Assembly (NCBI GenBank): GCA_009760855.2
Contig: WPIO01000246.1
Coordinates: forward strand, 124,001-188,000
Direction: 5' to 3'
Origin: Cristatella mucedo
Taxonomy: Eukaryota; Bryozoa; Phylactolaemata; Cristatellidae
DNA length: 64,000 nucleotides
Shown here in pieces: positions 55,560 through 64,000 of the stretch; the stretch's first letter is position 1, and each line of letters begins with the position of its first letter. The position numbers were made by a program, and so were the translations under genes. The notes under the pieces were generated by a model. The model saw nothing but the letters and a program-made list of their open reading frames with translations, was not told the DNA's origin and ran no database searches.

Positions 55560-56095
55560 AGAAAAGTACGACTTAACTCACGTATCATCTGCCAGACCTA
55601 TCGTAGTTTTCAATCGATTAAGTAGTGATCAATTTATTAAACTCAGTTGGCAAATTTAGCAGTGCTAGGACAGCAAGGTTCCCGTCCTACTTATAGGACG
55701 TAAGACCATTGATTTTACAGAGGTGATTACTTTTCTGCCTTTTGAAACTCGTTGAATTTTCCTGAAATCTAGTTTTCTTCCATATGTCTTTGCTGCTTAG
55801 GGGCTGTTTTTCAAGAATATTTGACGGAAAACGAACGAGAAAATGCGGGCGAAATTAATTCCGACTTAAATAACAGGATTGCCTTGTCTCCCAGACCTAT
55901 TATTATTTCTAATCTTTAAGGTAGTGATCAACTTTATTAATGGTAGCTGCAAAATCTAACGCTGCTACGGCAGTAAAGTTCCCGTCCTATACACTCGACA
56001 AAAGTTAATTGGTTTTGATTTGTTTAAGCAGATTTTTCTGCCTTTTGAACCCCGATTTCAAGTTACCTGACTTTTAATTTTCTTTCACGAGTGCT
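55560..56095. repeat. Diverged tandem duplication, unit about 290 bp
   Basis: 55560-55790 and 55855-56095 share a series of words in the same order: CAGACCTAT, GTAGTGATCAA, TTCCCGTCCTA and TTTCTGCCTTTTGAA. Similarity is clear but low, so the duplication is old. It lies immediately before the LTR-like repeat. Confidence 0.6.
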
Positions 56096-56156
56096 AGCAG
56101 CTGGTTACCAGCAGTTGATCGAATATTATAAAAAACAGGAAGAATAGTATTGTAAC

Positions 56157-56855
56157 CACGTTCCAGGGGTCAGAGGCTAATTCCCGCCAAATCCTGCCAT
56201 ACTCCGGCCACGCTGCTGCTGGCCATGCCGCCGAGCTAGGGTAAGACGAGCGGCCGTCAGGTTAAACCTCTTTATAATAACGCATGCGCCAACAACCGCA
56301 GGGGAACTAAAGAATACTACAGGGAGGGTCCTATACAAGGTACACTTCGGGGGTGCAAGACGACGTAGCTAGCTCGAACAAACGTGTTAGTTGGGGTCAG
56401 TCGGCTTCTGCAGTCATGTCATTGTACTGACTCCGAATTCAACAGTACGAGCGTACGCCGTCCAAAACCCAGCTGGCTGAGTAACTGCTGGCTAGTCCGA
56501 GTCGACAACTACCACAGTCGTAAGTTTCCACCGAAAGACGCCAACTCAAGAGGGGGTCACGAACACGCTACACGGGGAAAGCGGAATAAAAACAAGTCAA
56601 CAACGAGCGAGCTATCTAGCTCCGCTCGGGGCTTGGGTACTTGTTCCCTTTGCGTGCGTGGCAGCATCGCCGGAGCACGCCTGCACGAATGCGGGAGGAT
56701 AAATCAGTGAGACCGGGAGGCTCCAACACCAGGATTTACTGGGCCAACTTCCCGTCTTGTCACCACACATGCGGCACTGCATAGGTCCGACCCCGGCCTA
56801 GCCGGTGACCTCATTACAGCCACCTAGTCACAGCCAACCGAACCCAGCCTGGGTA
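56157..56855. repeat. LTR-like GC-rich repeat, copy 1
   Basis: From CACGTTCCAGGGGTCAGAGG to CCCAGCCTGGGTA. The first 390 bp are almost identical to 59026-59415. A CTCTTTATAATAAC word near 56268 could be a TATA-type promoter. Termini are not the usual TG...CA. Confidence 0.75.
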
Positions 56856-57069
56856 CATAATGAGGGCGATACAAGTATCTCGGTCTTAAATCATGTGTTG
56901 AAGAATTAGAGTACCAATTCCTGTTTGAAGGAATGGGTTACAATGCCTGTTTTGTAGGGGCGTTTTATACTACCTCGGTAATGCCTGGGCTAAGCTGGTC
57001 TTCCATGGAACACCACAAGGTCCTTTTACTACTCTTTATTACGGCAGCCATATGGAATGAAGAAACTGC

Positions 57070-58008
57070 TAATAATAATATTGCACTTGATAAAGCGCCC
57101 TCAGAGAACTTAATCTCTTTCTAGGCGCTTTACATTTGCAGCAAAGTGATACGCAATAGAATAGTAAGTAAAATCATGCTTGAAAAACAAACAAAATAAA
57201 TAACATGGTTAGGGGTTACATGCACTGGGTCAGCATGCAAATGTGGTTAGTGGCAGCATGAACAGTGTCAGCACGCATAAGCACATCGAGGACGAATCAC
57301 AAGGACCCACTAAATGCTGTCCTAAATAGGTATGTTTTTAAGTTTCTTTTAAATGTGGTCAGGTCAGGGGATGTTCTGATGCAGGTCGGGAGGGAGTTCC
57401 AAGCTGTGGGAGCATACGAGCTAAATGCACGGTCTCCAAAGGATTTAAGGTTTGTACGAGGTATTTCTAGACTGTTGGATTCCGAAAAGCCGGTGGTACG
57501 ATGCTTTGCCTGATGGGGTAGTATATCTGAAAGATAGGCTGGAGCCATAGAATGAAGAGACCTAAAAGTGAGCGACAAAACCTTGAAGTCAATCCGTTGC
57601 TTGACTGGTAACCAGTGCAGGTCGGCGAGAAGTGGAGTAATGTGGCAACTGCGACGCTCACGACAGACAAGCCTAGCTGCAGAGTTTTTGCACCAGCTGC
57701 AATCGCCTGATCGCACATGCTGGTAGGCCAGTAAGCAGTGAGTTGCAGAAGTCGAGACGAGATGTCACGAATGCATGGACCAACTTAGACGTGGTATCCT
57801 TATCTAAACAAGCCCTAATTTTAGCAATGTTATGAAGCTGAAAATAGGCTGATTTGACTGTGGAGCTGATGTGGTCGTCTAACGAGAGGTCGCTTTGGAA
57901 TATGACACCTAGATTTCGAGCTGATGCAACTGGAGATATGCTGGCAGAGCCAATTTTGAAAGTCAGCCGAAAATCTTGCAGTGAAGGTAGCAGATTGCTA
58001 ATAAGCGA
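57070..58008 (-). mobile_element. L2-like LINE, longest copy
   Basis: Minus-strand copy from the tail at 57070 up to about 58008. It holds the thumb and C-terminal part of RT: SARNLGVIFQSDLSLDDHI, HAFVTSRLDFCNSLLT, SCHITPLLADLHWLPV and AFSSYAPTAWNSLPTCIR. Only a few indels break the frame, so it is fairly young. The palm with the YxDD box lies further 5' and is absent. Confidence 0.9.
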
Positions 58009-58134
58009 TTGTTTTAATTTATTGTTTTATTATATTAATTTATTTGGTATTTTTGAAAGCACAACATTTTGGAAGGTACGAAATATTTTAGCAGCATAGG
58101 GTGCATGTTTTAACCGTCAAATATAGGCGTAAAA

Positions 58135-58418
58135 TAGAGCAAGCTATCCAGCTCAGCTCGGGCCTTGGGTACTAGTTCCCTTGCGTGAGTGGCAGCATCA
58201 CCGGAGCAAGCCTGCACGAATCCAGGTGCATAACTCGGCGAGACCGGGAGCCTCCAACACCACGACTTACTTGGCCAACTTCCTGTACCCAAGAGCCCCG
58301 GTGACCTCACGTCACGGCATACATCCGGCCATGCCGTAGGGTCGGACCCCGGCCTTGCCAGTGACCCTAACCCTCACTTTAGCCGTCCGGTCACAGCCAA
58401 CCGAACCCAGCCTGGGTA
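58135..58418. repeat. LTR-like GC-rich repeat, partial copy 2
   Basis: Contains only the right part of the repeat (from AGCTATCCAGCTCAGCTCGG to CCCAGCCTGGGTA). It begins just after the L2 copy. Confidence 0.75.
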
Positions 58419-59025
58419 CATATGTCAGCCTCCGGAGGAGACACGTCCTCGTGTCTGCTATAGCCCCATTACAAGTCGAGCCATGCGGCCATCACAGAGG
58501 CTTTAACATGCTCAGTAGTGGCTGCCGAACAAGCCGTATCCTAAACGCGGTTACAAAATGTTGCGGTTACAAAATGTTGCGGTTACACAATGTTGCGGTT
58601 ACACAATGTTGCGGTTACAAAATGTTGCGGTTACAAAAGTCGGGTCTACACAAGTCGCGGTTACAAAAGTCATCACACTGCGCTATACAAGAATCACTAA
58701 GCTAAAAAGTTCTCGCAGAAGATCCAGTTCAGGGAAGACGTATGTTGCTGCTCCGGGTGCAGTACTGTCTAGTCGATGTCCTCTCTCGTGGTGTCAGCAT
58801 GCGTCGGTCAAACTGCTTCGCAGATGAACCTTGTTCACTTCAAGTCTCAAACTCGCCTTGCTGCACGATGTGATCGTAGTCAACATGATCCTCCGCTATA
58901 ACCCAAAACAGACCAAGGGCACCACCACTCTTAATGGCTCGAGCTGCACAGCACATGAACAGTCCATCAATAATAATGAGTTGGCTTCCGATGGGGCTAG
59001 CTCATCTGGGGAGCCCACTGGGCTG
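58419..59025. other. Spacer between LTR-like copies 2 and 3
   Basis: About 600 bp with the minisatellite at 58547-58671. No pol or gag text is seen, so if copies 2 and 3 are terminal repeats of one element it is non-autonomous. Confidence 0.4.
58547..58671. repeat. 16-bp minisatellite
   Basis: About eight units of gcggttacaaaatgtt, the first five almost identical and the last three diverging. Confidence 0.9.
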
Positions 59026-59735
59026 CACGTTCCAGGGGTCAGAGGCTAATTCCCGCCAAATCCTGCCATACTCCGGCCACGCTGCCGCTGGCCATGCCGC
59101 CGAGCTAGGGTAAGACGAGCGGCCGTCAGGTTAAACCTCTTTATAATAACGCATGCGCCAACAACCGCAGGGGAACTAAAGAATACTACAGGGAGGGTCC
59201 TATACAAGGTACACTTCGGGGGTGCAAGACGACGTAGCTAGCTCGAACAAACGTGTTAGTTGGGGTCAGTCGGCTTCTGCAGTCATGTCATTGTACCGAC
59301 TCCGAATTCAACAGTACGAGCGTACGCCGTCAAAAATCCAGCTGGCTGAGTAACTGCTGGCTAGTCCGAGTCGACAACTACGACAGTCGTAAGCTTCCAC
59401 CGAAAGACGCCAACACACGGGGGGAACGCTGTATAAACAAGTCAACAACGAGCGAGCTATCCAGCTCAGCTCGGGCCTTGGGTACTAGTTCCCTTGCGTG
59501 CATGGCAGCATCGCCGGAGCACTGCCAATATCGCTTGCACGAATCCAGGTGCATAACTCGGCGAGACCGGGAGCCTCCAACACCACTTCCTTGGCCAACT
59601 TCCTGTACCCAAGAGCCCCGGTGACCTCACGTCACGGCATACATCCGGCCATGCCGTAAGGTCCGACCCCGGCCTTGCCGGTGACCCGAACCCTCACTTT
59701 AGCCGTCCGGTCACAGCCAACCGAACCCAGCCTGG

Positions 59736-59737
<2 letters not shown>
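59026..59737. repeat. LTR-like GC-rich repeat, copy 3
   Basis: Full-length copy matching copy 1 at its left and copy 2 at its right. It ends in CCCAGCCTGGGTG immediately followed by the TA microsatellite. Confidence 0.75.

Positions 59738-59787
<50 letters not shown>
59738..59787. repeat. (TA)n microsatellite
   Basis: Fifty bases of TA with one G interruption, grown at the end of the LTR-like repeat. Confidence 0.95.
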
Positions 59788-60189
59788 GCTTTGTATAAGT
59801 CATTGCATAGCAACCTAGGAGAACTTAAGCTATGTTCAGGTGCTTCATATACGCCACGGGGATCCAGCCCACGATCTCGGTTGTCGTTATCCATAATTCT
59901 TTCTTTTGCCCCTGTGTGTAAGCTTGCCTACGTCCTGACCGGTTGAATAAGAGGGCTCACTATAGGACTAACCGTCTAAGTATCCTTGCTTTTTCTCATG
60001 TGACTGTACTGTGGCAGCAGGTTGTATAACATATTTGACTGGACAATCATAAAGCTCTTTTAGCGGCCCAGTCTTTTTCTTGGCAAGTCAGGGGCGAAAG
60101 CGCAATCGGTTAGTAAGTCTCTCTGTAAATATCCCCGTCTTCAGTGGTGATGATGCTTCCAATATAGCCCAGCCACTTGTCCCAACCCA

Positions 60190-60337
60190 GCCTAGTTGGT
60201 TTGGTCGAGCGGTTAAGGTGCTTGCCCCGACCGAGGTCTGGCTGAGGTCTTGGGCTCGAGTACCGAGGCAAATGTGACGCGCCTGAATAGAGATTAGGTT
60301 TCTTCGGTCGATATAAAAATGAATTATATTTCATAAT
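60190..60337 (+). mobile_element. tRNA-derived SINE
   Basis: Box A reads TGGTCGAGCGG followed by TTAAGGTGCTTGCC, and a box B-like GGGCTCGAGTACC follows about 45 bp later, as in class II tRNAs. The body ends with GCGCCTGAATAGAGATTAGG and GAATTATATTTCATAA. The tail resembles the 3' end of the local L2 LINE. It cannot be a working tRNA because the acceptor stem does not close. Confidence 0.75.
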
Positions 60338-62089
60338 TTTTCAGCCTCTTCGGTCGCTAGAATGATCCAGTTTCATTCCTACCAATTGCCAGGGAGGTTT
60401 CCAGCAGGTAGCCCGATTGATTAAGTAAACTGTTCAGAGAATTCACCTAATCGTATGCTCAAGGAATACTTATTTTGCTGCATGCACTTGAAGTTTGTGC
60501 AAACATTTACTCTGTTGTCACGTGATGTTTTTAAGTTGAGGCAGCTAGCTTTCCCCTCCAGTTCTTTAGCTGCTGTCGGTCCACTGGTGGGTATCTCTCT
60601 AATGGACGTCACTGCCAGCTAGGACGGCCTGCTTGTTACTCTAAGGCTAGTGGTGAGTAAAATGACAATTTATTGGTACTGAGGATGCGATATCTGGAGT
60701 TGATAGCTGTTAAAGTTGGGTTGAAGCCAATCGTTATGGGCCTAGTATTCTTGATGACAACGCACGGCCAGTCAGCTAGCCAGACTTATTAGCTGACAAC
60801 TTGTTTGATTACTTTTCCGGCTTTGCTGACCTAAACGGCATGACTTTGACTTTTCAAGCAAAGCTATATACATTTATAATGGACTGCCAACAATTCGGTA
60901 ATAAGTGACTTGAAAATGTATTTTCATGCACGTATTTACCACTATCACTTCTTTGTACCCAGATTTATGTTTCAATGCACTTCTGGATCAAAAGTCTTGG
61001 ACACATTTAGCCACTTGATAGATGGAAACCAAACTGCCAAATATTTAAATTCTAACTTGGTGATTGGACCTTAAGATGAATTTATTGTGCTTGTGGATCA
61101 TAGTATCTAAGAAAAACTCGCATACTAATTTATAAATACTTTTTGTGATGCTGCGAATATACATGCTGGCATCTGCTTTGGGAATGACTAGCTCTCCAAT
61201 TTTTTAATGATTCCCGAGTGAGGATTTCTTGGACTAGCAATATAGGTACCAGATGAAATATTCGGCAGAATGAAACTTTGCATAGTTAGAGTGTAACCTT
61301 AAAACCACACAACTGGTGAATATACAAATGTCGGTGACAGTTTGGCTGAGTTATGAGATTTAAGTGAAATCGGGAGACGAGCTGCAAACTGTTAGCTCCA
61401 CTGTACTCGGTAACTACAGTGCATATCACTTGCTGAACAACCAACCATTGCCAGATTGTTCAACCAACCAAGAACACGGCAAACGGCATCGGCAGCTAAC
61501 GACACCGGCTACACGGCTCAAATGAAAGCTTAAGCTGCATCGCCGACTTCAGGTGACATTAAGAAGAACTGACCCAGCCGGGATAAATATAATTATTCTT
61601 CAGTCACTTTGGCTATCGACATAGCCGAAGTAGCAAAAATAGCCAGCAGAGCAAAATCAAGCAATGGAGGCAGGCAGTACTTCCACAAGCAATCAATCAA
61701 ACAAGCTCCAGCCGAAGCACAGGGTCACGGCAAACAAAGGGAGAGAGACTGCCAGCCCCAACCACAATTGCTGACTACAGGTATTACAAGCTCAAATTGA
61801 AGACTATGCCTTCGACTGGGCTCAGTTGGAATTCTTGACCCTCGGCAATGGCACTGACTACTTGCTGTCGGTGATCTGCATCGGCTCGGCTCCTTGCTCA
61901 TCGCAGGGTGTGATTCCTTCCTCGGCTCTGAGGCTTGCCATGTTGAGCTACTCAAACTTCAGCCGGTGCTTCTCAGCAAACCTTGCCCTGAAAGGACAAG
62001 CGAAAGACGCTGGCTAAGGCTGACAGAAAGCTGCAGGAACCATGACAACGGTTCACCTATCTGAACTAATCGTCAAAAGGCTAAGCATC
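60338..62089. other. Unassigned DNA
   Basis: Open frames at 61609-61800 and 61826-62017 have Gln/Ala-rich or Leu/Ser-rich products without motifs. They lie in one patch of higher GC and may be an old gene fragment. Confidence 0.35.
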
Positions 62090-62354
62090 CTAATGATCCT
62101 TATTTAACGAAAGTGAGACCTTTTAGGGACCATGATTTTGATTCCCATGCTCCCAAAGCCTGGAGCTCTCTTCTGAAAGACATCATGACACCTGTGTGTC
62201 TTCAGAACATTTAAAAAATAACCTAAAAACCTACCTGTTCATCACAGCATCAGCTAGGTCCTTGTGTTTTGCTCTTTATGCCTAGTGTGTGCTGACACTG
62301 AGCGTGTTACCACTATGTATTAACAAGTGCAATATTATCAAGTGCAATATTATG
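62090..62354 (+). mobile_element. L2-like LINE 3' end
   Basis: Plus-strand text RDHDFDSHAPKAWSSLLKDI and the tail word AAGTGCAATATTAT, present twice at 62325 and 62339, mark the 3' end of another L2 subfamily. It directly precedes the family-1 copy. Confidence 0.7.
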
Positions 62355-62990
62355 TAATCCCCTTTTGGCTGGGCTGCCAAAGATAGCTATTAGGCCACTG
62401 CAGCAGACTATGAATATGGCTGCACGGCTAGTCTTCAAGTCCCAGCGGTTTGAGTACGTGTCTCCTTTGCTAAAAGAGCTAGGATGGATGCCGGTTGAGC
62501 AACGGATACAGAGCAAAGTTGTTAGGCTGACCCACAAGGCCTGCCTGAGCTTGGCTCCTCCGTACCTAGCTGAACTGCTGCATCAGTTTCAGCCTGTATG
62601 CGCCCTCAGGTCCTGTGTGGACAATACATTAGCTGTTCCATTCCTGTGCTTAGAGACCGTTGACAACAGAAGCATTAGCTCTGCAGGTCCTAGACTGTGT
62701 AACTCGCTTCCACAATTCTTACTCAACGACAGCTACTCTCCTACTGCCGACTACGGCTCATCCTTTTCAGCAGTCCTGAGCTGCTACTTTCATGCTGCTC
62801 ACTACCTCAACTGCTCTCCTGACTCTGATATGCTTCCCAGTTTCTCTTTGTTGGGCGAGACCAAGTCTGTTGGCTACCGAATGTGTACCGAAAGCCGCGT
62901 AGGCTGTGAGTGCACTATACAAAACTCTCCTGCGTAACACTCACGTGGTTTTTATGACTTTGTGGAGTTACAGACTGAGATACATTACAT
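62355..62990 (+). mobile_element. LINE family 1, best-preserved fragment
   Basis: The frame is open for 190 codons (62365-62937), the longest LINE frame in the window. It starts in RT text (TMNMAARLVFKSQRFEYV), continues LKELGWMPVEQRIQSKVV and SSAGPRLCNSLPQFLL, and ends SRVGCECTIQNSPA. The 3' UTR ends in an ACATTACATTACC-like tail. Because it lacks the RT active site it is still only a 5'-truncated copy. Confidence 0.88.
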
Positions 62991-64000
62991 TACCTTACAC
63001 TACATCAATATAATGCTTGATGACCCAACGCATGCCACCACTAGCCATGCGGCCAGTCTTCCTTTACAGGACATGTAAGGTGCCGTGAAACAGATTGTGT
63101 TTTCTGAAAGTGCTCGAAACTGGTATTATTATCATATTGTATGTTAGTATACATATCTAGTTAGGTATCCCAGACTTCACCAAACAGCTAAAGCACTCAC
63201 ACAGCCTACTCTCCAAAAGCATGCCAGCAGAGATAGCACATCAGAGCCAAGCAGATGCACAGCAGCATGACGAGTTTTCTTTAGGAAGAAGCAGGGTCTA
63301 CCGACTAGCATGCTTCAGTAGTCCGGCCCTAAAGAAGATCAACATGCGTAGTATTTCAAAGCAAGAGCTTCGATCGCTTGCTGAACGTAGAATCGACCTT
63401 TACAATCTCGTCGCTTAGGCAACAGTGCCAGAACGTTTAGCCCAGTATAAAAGGCCACAAGACCGAGAAAAGAGGGGATAATCTGAATGCACAGCAGGAT
63501 TCTAGCATCGAGTCACCACTCGACTACCTTTTCTTTCCATTGGCTCTAGTACCTTAACCTTCATTTTTATATGCTCAGCGCTGGGCATACTCAGTCAAAC
63601 ACACAGAAACTTGCAGCCATCGCAAAGATGAACAACCAGGGTGAAGGTGAAGGGTGCACAAGCTTCAAGGAGGCAGGAATGCAGAGCAGCAAGATTCAGC
63701 AATGCCAGCTGAAGGCAAACTTCGAGCATTTGCTAGAATACATTAGCAGTGAGGTACTTATGTTTTCATTCATTTTATGGTGGTACGAAAATAAAACCAA
63801 TGTCTCCTCTGGAAAGTTGTAAGAAGACGTCCAAGCATGCCTACCGAGAACCTGTAAGGACAGAAGTAGGTCAGATATATTGACGTCACCAAATCGCTAA
63901 AGATTGTGCTAGAGTAATCGGTTCACTACAAAACGGCTCTATGTACACGTTACAGGTGAGTACGCAAAAGCAATGTCCGGCTACGGCAATGGATTGTATG
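62991..64000 (+). other. Unassigned DNA with possible host exons
   Basis: The frame 63221-63418 (ISKQELRSLAERRIDLYNLV) and the frame 63571-63750 (KLAAIAKMNNQGEGEGC, ANFEHLLEYISSE) look protein-like; the second ends at a potential splice donor (GAG/GTACTT near 63754). No family is recognised. Confidence 0.3.

Noticed and set aside
60190-60275. Functional tRNA gene
   Set aside because: Box A is good, but box B is imperfect, the acceptor stem does not close and a SINE tail follows.

Overview
The window looks like intergenic, transposon-rich DNA of a multicellular animal. The evidence is L2/CR1-type LINE fragments with (ATT)n tails, a tRNA-derived SINE, Ty3/gypsy pol fragments of two lineages, and a Polinton/adintovirus-like DNA virus element. 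The Gmr1-like retrotransposon (integrase before reverse transcriptase) fits a deuterostome but does not prove one. No rRNA, functional tRNA, CRISPR or bacterial operon is visible. Almost every recognisable gene is broken, so this is mostly a graveyard of mobile DNA.

Layout. 1-4.4 kb: LINE fragments, a GA microsatellite and unassigned DNA. 4.4-20.5 kb: an AT-rich block holding an endogenous Polinton/adintovirus-like element. A truncated copy A (about 4.4-7.3 kb: integrase, small Cys protein, fibre, exonuclease, end of the major capsid gene) abuts a longer copy B (about 7.3-20.5 kb: fibre genes, a membrane protein, an HNH-AP2 endonuclease, a phospholipase-A2-like protein, integrase, small Cys protein, another fibre, exonuclease, major capsid, probable minor capsid and linker proteins, packaging ATPase, Arg-rich core-like protein, adenain-like protease and a 148-residue protein). 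Together these would have supplied integration, recombination, capsid building, DNA packaging, maturation, attachment and membrane penetration. No protein-primed family B DNA polymerase is seen. 20.57-20.68 kb: a nested palindrome at the junction. 20.7-24.3 kb: a 3'-truncated Ty3/gypsy element on the minus strand with gag, protease, RT, RNase H and part of integrase, ending against an L2 LINE.

24.3-31 kb: LINE pieces, unassigned DNA and a few exon-like open frames. 31.0-41.05 kb (minus strand): a 10-kb degenerate locus of 11-residue (hendecad) coiled-coil-like repeats, five larger units of 1.0-1.5 kb, and an N-terminal Pro/Ala/Ser-rich domain of repeats of about 40 residues. I do not recognise this protein. 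43.7-44.4 kb: an orphan 214-codon ORF. 44.7-46.3 kb: Gmr1-like pol. 46.9-49.35 kb (plus strand): an expanded, decayed array of the same hendecad family.

49.4-64 kb: degenerate LINE and SINE copies, a diverged tandem duplication, three copies of an LTR-like GC-rich repeat, a 16-bp minisatellite, a TA microsatellite, and at the end the best-preserved family-1 LINE fragment (190 open codons). Coordinates of degenerate elements are approximate (about 10-50 bp). All assignments come from reading translations and repeats by eye; no database search was made.
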